From assembly GCF_900113175.1 (NCBI RefSeq), contig NZ_FOOK01000003.1:62001-126000 (forward strand): a stretch of DNA of 64,000 nt. Reading direction: 5' to 3'. Numbering within the stretch: position 1 is the first letter of the stretch; each line of letters starts with the position of its first letter. This DNA comes from Planifilum fulgidum. GTDB lineage: Bacteria > Bacillota > Bacilli > Thermoactinomycetales > DSM-44946. Both the position numbers and the translations under genes were made by a program. The notes under the pieces were generated by a model that was not told the origin of the DNA, ran no database searches, and was given only the letters and a program-made list of their open reading frames with translations. Below, piece after piece: positions 7,249-15,864 of the stretch.

Positions 7249-9597
7249 ATGCCGAACGTGTTTGGCTCACCGCTCAAGCGGCGGGAGGATCCCCGCCTGA
7301 TCACCGGACAGGGGAACTTCACCGACGACATCCAACTGCCGGGCATGGTGTACATGGCGGTTCTGCGCAGTCCCCACGCCCACGCCCGAATCAAGCGGAT
7401 CGACGTTTCCGCGGCCCGTCGGGCGCCGGGGGTGGTGGCCGTCTATACGGGCAAGGATCTGGAAGGGAAGATGGGCACCATCCCCACGGCATGGCTGGTG
7501 CCGGACTCCGACATCAAAACGCCTCCCCACCACGCTCTGGCCGTGGACAAGGTGCGCTACGTGGGAGACGGCGTCGCCCTGGTGGTGGCGGAGGACCGCT
7601 ACACCGCCCGGGACGCCCTGGAGTTGATCGAGGTGGAATACGAGGAGCTCCCGGCGGTGGTCGACCAGGAGGAGGCGATGAAGGAGGGGGCGCCGCAGCT
7701 GCATGAGGAGGTGCCGAACAACATCGCCTTCCGCTGGAAGGCGGGGGAGGTGCCCAACGAGGTTTTCGACCAGGCGGAGGTGGTGATCCGCAGGCGCTTC
7801 CGCCAGCAGCGCCTGATCCCCAACCCGATGGAGCCCCGGTCGGCGGTGGCCAAGTATAACCCCTCCACCGGGGAGATGACCATCTGGTGCACCACCCAGA
7901 ATCCGCACATCCACCGGTTCATCCTCTCCGGGGTGTTGGGAATTCCCGAGTCGAAGCTGCAGGTGGTGGCGCCCGACGTGGGGGGAGGATTCGGCTGCAA
8001 GATCCCCGTCTACCCCGATGAGGCCCTGGCCGGTTACGTGGCCCGGGATCTGCGCCGCCCGGTGAAGTGGACGGAGGAGCGGCGGGAGAATTTCGTGGCC
8101 ACCACCCACGGCCGGGACATGATCCTCGATGTGGAGCTGGCCGGCAGGCGGGACGGCACCCTGACCGCGCTCCGGGTGAGGAACACGGCGAACATGGGGG
8201 CTTATTTGTCGACGGCGGCGCCCGGCGTGCCGACGATTTTGCACGGACTGATCGTCCAGGGACCCTACAAGATTCCCCAGGTGGCGGTGGAAGTGATCGG
8301 GGTGATGACCAACACCACCCCGACGGACGCCTACCGGGGGGCCGGCCGGCCGGAAGCCACCTATCAGATCGAGCGGATGGTCGATCTGTTCGCCGACGAG
8401 ATCGGCATGGATCCGGTGGAAGTGCGCCGGAAAAACCTGATCCGGGCGGAGGAGTTTCCCTATGACAACGCTCTGGGACTCCAGTACGACTCCGGAAACT
8501 ACCACCGGGCGCTGGAGAAGGCGCTGGAGATGATCGACTATGACGCCTTCCGCAAGGAACAGGAGGAAGCGCGCAAACAGGGGCGTTATCTGGGGATCGG
8601 CTTTTCCACCTATGTGGAGATCTGCGGACTGGGCCCCTCGAAGGTGGCCGGCGCCGTCGGCTTCCAGGGGGGACTGTGGGAAAGCGCCACCGTCCGCGTC
8701 CATCCCTCGGGCAAGGTATCCGTCTTCACCGGCGCTTCCCCCCACGGACAAGGGGAGGAGACCACCTTCGCCCAGATCGTATCCCAGAAGCTCGGCGTTC
8801 CCTTTGAAGACGTGGAGATCATCCACGGGGACACCAACCGGATTTCCATGGGCTGGGGCACCTACGGCTCCCGGACCACGCCGGTGGCCGGCAGCGCCAT
8901 CGCCATCGCCTGTGACCGGATCCTGGAAAAGGCGAAGAAAATTGCCTCCCACGCCCTGGAGGCCTCCGAGGCGGATCTGGAATTCGAAGGCGGTGCGTTC
9001 CGAGTGAAAGGGGTCCCGGACAAAAAGATCAGCTTCCAGGACATCACCCTTAAGGCCTATCTCGCCTGGGACCTGCCGGAGGGCGTGGAGCCCGCCCTGG
9101 AAGCTCAGGCCTTCTACGATCCCAGCAACTTCGTCTATCCCTTCGGCACCCACATCTGCGTGGTGGAAGTGGACGGAGAGACCGGCCAGGTGGAGCTGAA
9201 GCGGTATGTGGCCGTCGACGATCCCGGGCCGGTGATCAACCCGGTCGTCGCCGAAGGGCAGGTCCACGGCGGGATCGTGCAGGGGATCGGACAGGCCCTC
9301 TGGGAAGGGGCGGTTTATGACGAGCGGGGGCAGTTGATCTCCGGAACCTTCATGGATTACGCCATGCCGAAGGCCCGTTTCTTCCCCAACTTCGAGACGG
9401 CGTTCACCGAGACGCCCTCTCCCGTCAACCCCCTCGGGGTGAAGGGAATCGGGGAAACGGGAACCATCGCCTCCACCCCCGCCGTGGTGAACGCGGTGGT
9501 GGACGCCCTGAAACCCTTCGGTGTGAAGGATTTGGAGATGCCCCTGACGCCGGAGAAGGTGTGGAAAGCGATGCAGCAGGGGAGGGGAGACGCGTGA
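7249..9597 (+). CDS. coxL: Molybdenum hydroxylase large subunit, form II CoxL-like
   Basis: The 782-residue protein has the aldehyde oxidase / xanthine dehydrogenase Mo-binding architecture: N-terminal a/b hammerhead (VFGSPLKRREDPRLITGQG), central GGGFG(C)K cofactor segment, and C-terminal GIGETGTI with the catalytic glutamate. The active-site loop reads AYRGAGR. That is the form II (BMS) signature; form I CO dehydrogenases have AYxCSFR with the Cys that bridges copper. CO as substrate is therefore unproven, and another aldehyde or N-heterocycle is possible. Its last four bases (GTGA) overlap the coxM start. No truncation or frameshift was seen. Confidence 0.93.
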   Translation: MPNVFGSPLKRREDPRLITGQGNFTDDIQLPGMVYMAVLRSPHAHARIKRIDVSAARRAPGVVAVYTGKDLEGKMGTIPTAWLVPDSDIKTPPHHALAVDKVRYVGDGVALVVAEDRYTARDALELIEVEYEELPAVVDQEEAMKEGAPQLHEEVPNNIAFRWKAGEVPNEVFDQAEVVIRRRFRQQRLIPNPMEPRSAVAKYNPSTGEMTIWCTTQNPHIHRFILSGVLGIPESKLQVVAPDVGGGFGCKIPVYPDEALAGYVARDLRRPVKWTEERRENFVATTHGRDMILDVELAGRRDGTLTALRVRNTANMGAYLSTAAPGVPTILHGLIVQGPYKIPQVAVEVIGVMTNTTPTDAYRGAGRPEATYQIERMVDLFADEIGMDPVEVRRKNLIRAEEFPYDNALGLQYDSGNYHRALEKALEMIDYDAFRKEQEEARKQGRYLGIGFSTYVEICGLGPSKVAGAVGFQGGLWESATVRVHPSGKVSVFTGASPHGQGEETTFAQIVSQKLGVPFEDVEIIHGDTNRISMGWGTYGSRTTPVAGSAIAIACDRILEKAKKIASHALEASEADLEFEGGAFRVKGVPDKKISFQDITLKAYLAWDLPEGVEPALEAQAFYDPSNFVYPFGTHICVVEVDGETGQVELKRYVAVDDPGPVINPVVAEGQVHGGIVQGIGQALWEGAVYDERGQLISGTFMDYAMPKARFFPNFETAFTETPSPVNPLGVKGIGETGTIASTPAVVNAVVDALKPFGVKDLEMPLTPEKVWKAMQQGRGDA

Positions 9598-10451
9598 TTC
9601 CCGACACCTTTGAATACGCGCGGGCCGGTTCGGTGGAAGAAGCCCTCAGGATGCTGAAGGAGGCGGGCGGGGAGGCGAAGCTCCTGGCCGGGGGGCACAG
9701 CCTCCTGCCCATGATGAAGATGCGGCTGACATCCCCCGGAAAGCTGATCGACATCAGCCGAATCCGGGAACTCCGGGGGGTTCGCAGGGAGGAGGACCGC
9801 CTGGTGGTGGGAGCCCTCACCACCCACCGCCAAGTGGCAGGCGATCCCCTCGTCCGGGAGCACCTCCCCGCCTTGGCCGAGGCGGCGTCCCAGATCGGGG
9901 ATCTCCAGGTGCGCAACCGGGGAACCGTGGGAGGAAACCTGGCCCACGCCGATCCGGCCTCCGACCTGCCGGCGGTCGCCGTCGCCCTGGAGGCGGAGCT
10001 TGAGGTGCAAGGTCCGGACGGGAAGCAAACCTTCGGCGCCGACGGGTTTTTCCTCGGCCCGCTGATCACCGCCCTTCCCGAAGACGGCCTTCTGACGTCG
10101 GTCTCCTTCGCCATCCCGCCGGAAGGGGCGAAAAGCACCTATGTGAAATTTCCGCATCCGGCTTCGGGATACGCCGTGGTGGGTGTGGCGGCGGCCCTGG
10201 GAACCGGGGCGGACGGGACGGTGAATTATGTCCGGATCGGCATCACCGGCGCGTCCGACACGGCCTACCGGGCGGAGGCGGCGGAGCAGGCGCTTCTGGG
10301 GAAAAAGCCGACGGAGGAGACGATCCGGGAGGCGGCCGCCCGGGCGGCGGAGGGAAGGGAAATGAACGGGGACCTGTTCGCCTCGAGCGGCTACCGGCGC
10401 CATCTGGTTCAGGTGTATACCGCGCGGGCGCTGCGAAAGCTGCTGGGTTAG
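9594..10451 (+). CDS. coxM: Molybdenum hydroxylase FAD-binding medium subunit
   Basis: GTG 9594 overlaps the coxL stop as GTGA and follows a GGGGAGGGGA site. The 285-residue product begins IPDTFEYARAGSVEEAL as in CoxM. It shows the two FAD-binding glycine motifs of the vanillyl-alcohol-oxidase fold: AGGHSLLPMMKMR near residue 32 and a TVGGNLAHADPASD block near residue 105. The CO dehydrogenase FAD C-terminal domain follows. It takes electrons from CoxS and passes them to the respiratory chain or another acceptor. Together with coxS and coxL it completes the three-subunit enzyme. Confidence 0.93.
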   Translation: MIPDTFEYARAGSVEEALRMLKEAGGEAKLLAGGHSLLPMMKMRLTSPGKLIDISRIRELRGVRREEDRLVVGALTTHRQVAGDPLVREHLPALAEAASQIGDLQVRNRGTVGGNLAHADPASDLPAVAVALEAELEVQGPDGKQTFGADGFFLGPLITALPEDGLLTSVSFAIPPEGAKSTYVKFPHPASGYAVVGVAAALGTGADGTVNYVRIGITGASDTAYRAEAAEQALLGKKPTEETIREAAARAAEGREMNGDLFASSGYRRHLVQVYTARALRKLLG

Positions 10452-10505
10452 CCGTTCGGTTTTGACCGCGACGCAAAGGGTGGAAAGGTCGGGTGCGGGC
10501 ACGTC

Positions 10506-11450
10506 GTGCCGGTCCCGGCCTTTTCTTTCCCCGGATTGTCCCAAAGGGGGTGCCGGAACATACTGGATCGCATCGAGTCCATCGAGAAGGCTTTTCGCGA
10601 GCAGGGATACATCGCCGACCGTCCCCTGGTGACCGCCCTTCACCTGGTGAGCACCCTCGAAAAGCCCCTGCTGGTGGAAGGTCCGGCCGGGGTGGGGAAG
10701 ACGGAGATCGCCAAGGTGTTGGCCGCGGTGCTCGACACCCGGCTGGTGAGACTGCAGTGTTACGAGGGACTGGATGTGCATACGGCCTTGTACGAGTGGA
10801 ACTATCCGAAGCAGATGCTGCACATCCGCCTCACGGAAAACAGCGGCGCGACGGTCGAAGAGCGGGAAAGGGAAATTTTCAGCCCTTCCTTTTTGCTCCG
10901 CAGGCCCCTCCTGGAGGCCATCTCCGCCGAGGAGAAATCCCCGGTCCTTCTGATCGACGAGGTGGACCGGGCGGACGAGGAATTTGAAGCGTTTCTGCTG
11001 GAGATTCTCGGGGAGTTTCAGGTGACCATACCGGAGCTGGGGACGATTCGGGCCAGGCACAAACCTTACGTGGTCCTCACCTCCAACCGGACCCGCGAAC
11101 TGAGTGATGCCCTGCGCCGCCGCTGTCTCTACCTGTGGATTCCCTATCCCGACCCGGAGAAGGAAATCCGGATCCTGGAGGCGAGACTTCCGGGAATCCG
11201 GAGGCGGCTGGCGGAACAAATCGCCCGCGTGATGGCCCGGATCCGGACGATGGCCCTCCACAAGGTACCCGGCGTCGCCGAAAGCCTGGACTGGGCCCGG
11301 GCGCTGATGGCCTTGCACCGGGGGGAGCTGGACAGGGACTCCGTTCGGGAGACCCTCGGGTGTCTCGTGAAGGATCAGGAAGATTGGGAGGCTCTCGAGG
11401 GGGAGCTGGAAAAGGGGAGCCTGCTTCGGGACGCCGGAACCGGGACATGA
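10506..11450 (+). CDS. coxD: MoxR/CoxD-type AAA+ ATPase
   Basis: The protein is an AAA+ ATPase with Walker A GPAGVGKTE, Walker B LLIDEVDRA and the sensor region SNRTRELSDALRRRC, typical of the MoxR family. In Oligotropha, CoxD is a membrane-bound chaperone needed to mature the [CuSMoO2] site, and it works with the VWA protein CoxE. The start is uncertain: the listed first codon begins 55 bases after coxM, while a G-rich ribosome site at 10543-10550 would fit a start near 10560 just before LDRIESIEKAF. Position between coxM and coxE supports a maturation role. With a form II enzyme the substrate of maturation is unclear. Confidence 0.9.
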   Translation: MPVPAFSFPGLSQRGCRNILDRIESIEKAFREQGYIADRPLVTALHLVSTLEKPLLVEGPAGVGKTEIAKVLAAVLDTRLVRLQCYEGLDVHTALYEWNYPKQMLHIRLTENSGATVEEREREIFSPSFLLRRPLLEAISAEEKSPVLLIDEVDRADEEFEAFLLEILGEFQVTIPELGTIRARHKPYVVLTSNRTRELSDALRRRCLYLWIPYPDPEKEIRILEARLPGIRRRLAEQIARVMARIRTMALHKVPGVAESLDWARALMALHRGELDRDSVRETLGCLVKDQEDWEALEGELEKGSLLRDAGTGT

Positions 11451-11499
11451 GGAGGGCGTCGCCGGTTTCGTGAAAGTCTGTCGAAGGGAGCGTCCCTCC

Positions 11500-12783
11500 A
11501 TGGTCCGATTCTCTTCTTCTGCAACTCCCAACCTTGTCGATCATCTGCTCCGTCTGTGCCGGGCTCTCCGCTCCCGGGGCTTTTCCATCGGTCCCGGGGA
11601 GGAGGTCGACATGTTTCGCGCCCTCGAGGCGGTCGACATCGGGGACCGGGAGGAGTTTGCTTCGGCCCTGCGCCTCGTGCTGTGCTCCAGCCGGGAGGAA
11701 CAGGCCCTGTTCGACACCCTTTTTGAGCGGTTTCTCCTGGCGGCGGAATCGGATGCGGGCGGACGTTTCATCCAGCTCATCCCGGAAGCGGGGGCGGCGG
11801 AAGAAGAAGGGGAAAGGAAGGTTCCGCCGGACGGGTCGCCTTCCCGCCGGGAAGGGGAAAAAGCCATCCGGGCGGAAGGGAAATTCGCGGGATCGGAGCG
11901 GCCCGGGACGGAAGGGGACTCGCTTTCCGGAAGGGCGGAGGAGGGTTCCCGGAGAGGAGGCGGTCAGGCGCATCCGGCGGGCGGGGAGGAGAAGTGGGAT
12001 GTTCCCCTTGCGCGGGTGGCCCGCTTCAGTGCTGACTTTCTGGCTGGCCGATCGGCCGCCGAAATCCCCGCGGACGGTCTGGAGGAGATGATGGAGGCGG
12101 CGGCCGCCCTGGTTTCCCGGATCCGGATCCGGCGAAGCCGCCGGCTGAAACCGCTGCGGCAGGGAAGTCGCCTCCATTTCCGCCGGGTGTTTCGCCGAAG
12201 CGCCAGCTCGGGCGGGGAGATGGTCCTTCCGGCCTGGTCGGGCCCAAGCCGCCGCCAGGCCCGGTTTCTCCTTTTCTGCGACGGCAGCCGGTCGATGTCC
12301 CCCTATGCCGGGCGTTTTCTCCAATTTGCCTATGCCCTCATCCGAAAGGCCCGCCGCGTCGAGGTTTTTCTCTTTTCGACGGATATCCGCCGCATCACCG
12401 ACGAGCTCCGCAGGGACGCGAGGGGACGGCTGCCTCCGCTGACGGGTCTGGGCGCCGAGTGGGACGGAGGCACACGGATCGGGGAGTCACTGGAGCGCTT
12501 TTTGAGGGAACACGGGCAGCGCATGCTGGACGGGGACAGCCTGGTCATCATCGCCAGCGACGGCCTGGACGCCGGGGAGACGGACCGGCTGTCCCGCTCG
12601 ATGGCCGAACTGCACCGCCGGTCCGCCGGAGTGATCTGGCTCAACCCGCTCCTTTCCCTCCGGGGATACCTGCCGGAGGCGGAAGGGATGAAGGCGGCGC
12701 TCCCTTACATCGACATCTTTTCGGAGGCCTGCGATCCCCTTTCCTTCCGAAAACTGGCCAAACGCATTTCCTTCCGGAGGTGA
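11500..12783 (+). CDS. coxE: CoxE-type von Willebrand factor A domain protein
   Basis: The start chosen is ATG 11500, nine bases after GAAGGGAG. The N-terminal part (about 1-85) is the CoxE helical region (LVDHLLRLCRALRSRGFSIG). A highly charged linker of about 80 residues, rich in Glu, Gly, Arg and Ser, is probably disordered. The C-terminal VWA domain holds the MIDAS motif CDGSRSMSPY and later SDGLDAGE. CoxE partners with the MoxR ATPase CoxD in enzyme maturation. The product is 427 residues. The coxI start follows six bases after the stop. Confidence 0.9.
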   Translation: MVRFSSSATPNLVDHLLRLCRALRSRGFSIGPGEEVDMFRALEAVDIGDREEFASALRLVLCSSREEQALFDTLFERFLLAAESDAGGRFIQLIPEAGAAEEEGERKVPPDGSPSRREGEKAIRAEGKFAGSERPGTEGDSLSGRAEEGSRRGGGQAHPAGGEEKWDVPLARVARFSADFLAGRSAAEIPADGLEEMMEAAAALVSRIRIRRSRRLKPLRQGSRLHFRRVFRRSASSGGEMVLPAWSGPSRRQARFLLFCDGSRSMSPYAGRFLQFAYALIRKARRVEVFLFSTDIRRITDELRRDARGRLPPLTGLGAEWDGGTRIGESLERFLREHGQRMLDGDSLVIIASDGLDAGETDRLSRSMAELHRRSAGVIWLNPLLSLRGYLPEAEGMKAALPYIDIFSEACDPLSFRKLAKRISFRR

Positions 12784-12788
12784 CGGAC

Positions 12789-13181
12789 GTGAAGGAGAAT
12801 CGGGAGATTGCCCGGGCGATGGAGGAGGCGAAGCGGGCGGGCCGGAAGATGGCGCTGGCCACCGTCGTCCGCGTGAAGGGGTCCGCTTATCGCCGCGAGG
12901 GCGCCAAACTGCTGATCGATGAGGATGGAAACACCGTCGGCGTGATTTCCGGCGGGTGCCTGGAGCCGGATGTGGCGGAGACGGCGAAAAAGGTGATGGC
13001 CGACGGGCGCCCCGTCCTCAAGAGCTACGAGTTGGACGAGGAGCTGGTCTGGGGGTTGGGATTGGGATGTCCGGGAACCGTCGACATCTGGATCGAGCCG
13101 GTTCCGGACACGGACGTTCCGTCTTCCTTCCGCGAGGCGCGGAAGGCGGAAGGGGTTGAGGAAAGGAAGGGATCGACGTGA
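12789..13181 (+). CDS. CoxI/XdhC N-terminal-domain protein (short)
   Basis: GTG 12789 follows GGAGGTG with good spacing; the open frame upstream of it lies inside coxE and is not coding. The 130-residue product is one XdhC_CoxI domain with VVRVKGSAYRREGAKLLI and GVISGGCLEPDVAE. XdhC proteins bind molybdenum cofactor, shield it, and help swap in the sulfido ligand before insertion into the hydroxylase. Here the N-terminal module is a separate gene; the Rossmann-type C-terminal module is in the next gene, which overlaps by four bases. Confidence 0.88.
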   Translation: MKENREIARAMEEAKRAGRKMALATVVRVKGSAYRREGAKLLIDEDGNTVGVISGGCLEPDVAETAKKVMADGRPVLKSYELDEELVWGLGLGCPGTVDIWIEPVPDTDVPSSFREARKAEGVEERKGST

Positions 13182-13993
13182 GCGGGGAGAAGGAACGGGA
13201 GCTTTATGCGTCGTGGCTCCGCTGTCTCAGGAAGGGACGGGCCGCGGTGCTCGCCCGGCTATTGGAATCCTCTTCGCCGGATCTTCCGGTGGGCGCCCGC
13301 CTCTTCATTCCCGAGGAGGGGGAGCCCGTGGGGGATCTGGGGGAGCCTTCCCTGAACCGGTCGGTGATCGAACGGGCCCGGGAAAAAATGGACGCCCTGT
13401 ATCCGCGGTCGGAGACCTCTCTTCTTTCCCTGCCGGGAGGGGAACAGGTGCAGGTGTTTTTCGACGTCAACCTTCCTCCCTTCGAGCTGATGATTTTCGG
13501 CGCCGGCCATGATGCCGTTCCTGTGGCCCGGTTTGCCCGGGAACTGGGATTCCGCACGACGGTGGTGGATCCGAGACCGGCGTACGCCACCGGGGAGCGT
13601 TTTCCTGGAAGCCGGATCATCCTGGCCGATCGCCATTCGTGGGAGAAGAAGGTGACGATCGGGCGGCGGACGTTTGTGTTGGTGATGAATCACCACCTGG
13701 AGCGGGATCGGGCCGCCCTCCGCTTCGCCTTGAATTCGCCGGCTCCCTATGTGGGCGTGCTCGGGCCCCGGTCCCGCCGGCAGCGGATGCTGGAGGCCCT
13801 CGAGCAGGAAGGGGTCCGCTTCGACAAGGAGCAGCTGTCCCGGATGTACAGCCCGGTCGGTCTCGACATCGGCGCCGAAACGCCGGAGGAAGTGGCGATC
13901 AGCATCTTGGCCGAGATCTTGGCCTTTCGCAGCGGCCATCAGGGCGGCTTTTTGCGGGAGCAAAGCCGAAGCAGCATCCATCAGCCCCTGTGA
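13178..13993 (+). CDS. XdhC family maturation protein with Rossmann domain
   Basis: The gene starts at a GTG overlapping the preceding stop (GTGA). The 271-residue protein has a divergent XdhC-like N-terminal part (about 1-100). An XdhC_C Rossmann domain follows, with the nucleotide-binding turn MIFGAGHDAVPVARFARELG, VDPRPAYAT, MNHHLERD, and GVLGPRSRRQRML. It likely handles molybdenum cofactor sulfuration or delivery to CoxL. The pair of short and long XdhC-type genes replaces the single XdhC/PucA gene of many bacteria. Confidence 0.88.
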   Translation: MSGEKERELYASWLRCLRKGRAAVLARLLESSSPDLPVGARLFIPEEGEPVGDLGEPSLNRSVIERAREKMDALYPRSETSLLSLPGGEQVQVFFDVNLPPFELMIFGAGHDAVPVARFARELGFRTTVVDPRPAYATGERFPGSRIILADRHSWEKKVTIGRRTFVLVMNHHLERDRAALRFALNSPAPYVGVLGPRSRRQRMLEALEQEGVRFDKEQLSRMYSPVGLDIGAETPEEVAISILAEILAFRSGHQGGFLREQSRSSIHQPL

Positions 13994-14011
13994 GGGGGGA
14001 GGGTGTTGGGT

Positions 14012-14641
14012 ATGGATGCGGGTGTGTTTGCCGTCATCCTGGCGGCGGGGACGTCTTCCCGAATGGGAAGGCCGAAGCAGCTCCTCGACTGGGGAGGTGT
14101 CCCCCTGCTCCAGGCGGTGATTCGCAAGGTGCTGGTTTACCCCTTTTCGGAGGTGATCGCCGTCATCGGTTACCGGGCGGCGGAGATTCAACGGGCGATC
14201 CGGATCGATGACGGCCGCTTCCGCTGGGTCGTCAACGGCCGTTATTCCTCCGGGCAGAGCAGTTCGCTGCTCGCCGGGGTGAGATCCGGAAAGGGCCATT
14301 CGTCGATGATCTTTTTGGGGGATTTGCCCCTGCTTGAGGACGGGACCATCCGCCGCATCGCCGAGGAGGGCTTGTCCAGGCTCCGGCGATGTGGTCCGTC
14401 GCAGCCCGTGGTGGTCCGTCCGACCTTTCGGGGAGTTCCGGGCCACCCGGTTTTTCTCGGAAATTGCCGGAGGATCGATTGGGTTCAACTGAGGGGAGAT
14501 GCCGGGGCCAGGGGATTCCTTTGCCGCGTGCAAAACCGGACGCTTCTCCCCGTGGAGGATCCAGGGGTCGTCATGGATGTGGACACTCCTGAGGCCTACG
14601 AAAGCCTCCGGCATCTCGCCTTTCCCCCGCGGAAGGGGTGA
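14012..14641 (+). CDS. mocA: MocA-type molybdenum cofactor cytidylyltransferase
   Basis: The nucleotidyltransferase hallmark ILAAGTSSRMGRPKQLL is at the N-terminus, with FLGDLPLL (metal-binding DxP region) and GVPGHPVFL further on. These features place it with the MocA/YgfJ group, which joins molybdopterin and CMP to form MCD, the cofactor form of the CO dehydrogenase/xanthine dehydrogenase family, rather than MobA (MGD). ATG 14012 is eight bases after a GGGGGAGGG site; GTG 14003 is an alternative. It closes the cox operon. Confidence 0.9.
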   Translation: MDAGVFAVILAAGTSSRMGRPKQLLDWGGVPLLQAVIRKVLVYPFSEVIAVIGYRAAEIQRAIRIDDGRFRWVVNGRYSSGQSSSLLAGVRSGKGHSSMIFLGDLPLLEDGTIRRIAEEGLSRLRRCGPSQPVVVRPTFRGVPGHPVFLGNCRRIDWVQLRGDAGARGFLCRVQNRTLLPVEDPGVVMDVDTPEAYESLRHLAFPPRKG

Positions 14642-14653
14642 GCGATTCCCCTG

Positions 14654-14662
14654 TGATATACT
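14654..14662 (+). promoter_or_regulatory. Extended -10 promoter of moaA-modAB
   Basis: TGATATACT is a TG-N-TATACT extended -10 element just past the mocA stop. No good -35 was seen, as is common with this promoter type. Transcription would start near 14669 and give a leader of about 180 nt before moaA. Confidence 0.5.
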
Positions 14663-14668
14663 GAAAAG

Positions 14669-14850
14669 TGTGTCGCTTGCGGGCGCCAGATCCGCGTGAC
14701 CCGGTTAAACCATCCGTCAAGTCGCCAAGGGTTTCCTGAGCGGGATTGTTGCCTGTTTCCTTCAAACTTTTCGCCTTTCGACCCTGTCGACGGGCGCTGT
14801 GGTCGGCGGTCATGGCGGGAAATGCGGAAAAAATGGGGGAGCGTGAGAAC
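14669..14850 (+). promoter_or_regulatory. Long leader of moaA, possible structured RNA
   Basis: This 180-nt stretch upstream of moaA has no credible ORF. It is G/C-rich with several short inverted repeats (for example GCGG...CCGC near 14677-14697 and GGTT-AA-ACC near 14703). Moco riboswitches are known upstream of moaA in other bacteria, but I could not align this leader to that consensus. The regulatory role is unproven. Confidence 0.3.
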
Positions 14851-15864
14851 ATGACGGGGATCAAAGACGCCCTGGGCCGTCCGCTTCGGGATTTGCGCAT
14901 TTCCGTGACGGACCGCTGCAATTTTCGCTGCCGGTACTGCATGCCGGAAGAGGTGTTTGGTCCCGGTTATCCCTTTTTGCCCCGGGAAAAGATCCTCCGT
15001 TTCGAGGAGATCACCCGCCTGGTGCGGATCTTCTCCGGCCTGGGCGTGGAGAAGGTCCGGATCACCGGGGGGGAGCCCCTGCTTCGGCGGGATCTGCCCG
15101 AGTTGATCCGGATGATATCCGGGGTGGAGGGGATCCGGGACATCGCCCTGACGACCAACGGCACCCTGCTGGCCCGATTTGCCGAAGCGCTCCGGGAGGC
15201 GGGGCTGAAGCGGGTCAATGTCAGCCTGGATGCGATCGACGATGACATTTTCGCCCGGATGAACGGGGGCCGGTCCGCGGTCCGCCCCGTGCTGGAGGGC
15301 ATCGAGGCGGCGGCGCGGGCCGGTCTCAAGGTGAAGATCAACATGGTGGTCCAAAGGGGAGTCAACGACGGGCAGATTCTGCCCATGGTCCGCCGCTTTC
15401 GCGGGACGGGGCACATTCTGCGCTTCATCGAATTCATGGATGTGGGCAACAACAACGGGTGGAACCTGGAGCAGGTGGTTTCCAAGCGGGAGATCCTCGA
15501 ACGGATCCATCGGGAGATGCCCCTGGAACCGGTGGAGCCGTCCCATTACGGCGAAGTCGCCTCCCGTTACCGCTTTCAGGGCAGCGACGAGGAGATCGGG
15601 GTGATCTCCTCGGTGACCGATTCCTTCTGTTCCACCTGCACCCGGGCGCGGCTGTCCGCGGACGGCCAGTTGTACACCTGCCTGTTCGCCTCCGAGGGAT
15701 ATGACCTGCGGGGGCCGCTGCGGGCCGGGGAGAGCGATGAGGCGATCGCGGAGCGCATTCGGCGGGTGTGGAGTCGCCGGCGGGACCGGTATTCGGAGGA
15801 AAGGCTGCACCATGCGGGGATTCGCAAACGCAGGAAAGTGGAAATGTCCTATATCGGCGGGTGA
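14851..15864 (+). CDS. moaA: GTP 3',8-cyclase (molybdenum cofactor biosynthesis protein A)
   Basis: This radical SAM enzyme makes 3',8-cyclo-GTP, the first step to molybdopterin. The SAM cluster motif CNFRCRYC lies near residue 25. The [12 protein letters not shown] block follows, and the second [4Fe-4S] site is formed by CSTC and a later Cys in GQLYTCLF. The C-terminal glycine pair needed for activity is present (the protein ends in GG). I chose ATG 14851, preceded by a GGGGGAG site, because it gives the normal [18 protein letters not shown] start; in-frame ATGs 14812 and 14833 are alternatives. It sits between mocA and modA, so the region supplies cofactor to the cox enzyme. Confidence 0.96.
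   Translation: MTGIKDALGRPLRDLRISVTDRCNFRCRYCMPEEVFGPGYPFLPREKILRFEEITRLVRIFSGLGVEKVRITGGEPLLRRDLPELIRMISGVEGIRDIALTTNGTLLARFAEALREAGLKRVNVSLDAIDDDIFARMNGGRSAVRPVLEGIEAAARAGLKVKINMVVQRGVNDGQILPMVRRFRGTGHILRFIEFMDVGNNNGWNLEQVVSKREILERIHREMPLEPVEPSHYGEVASRYRFQGSDEEIGVISSVTDSFCSTCTRARLSADGQLYTCLFASEGYDLRGPLRAGESDEAIAERIRRVWSRRRDRYSEERLHHAGIRKRRKVEMSYIGG

Noticed and set aside
7267-9267. Long minus-strand ORF of 666 codons opposite coxL
   Set aside because: It is a GC-rich shadow of the coxL frame, rich in His, Arg, Gly and Pro, with no domain; coxL explains the region.
9357-11531. Minus-strand ORF of 724 codons opposite coxL-coxM-coxD
   Set aside because: It spans three genuine opposite-strand genes and shows no family motif; a codon-bias shadow.
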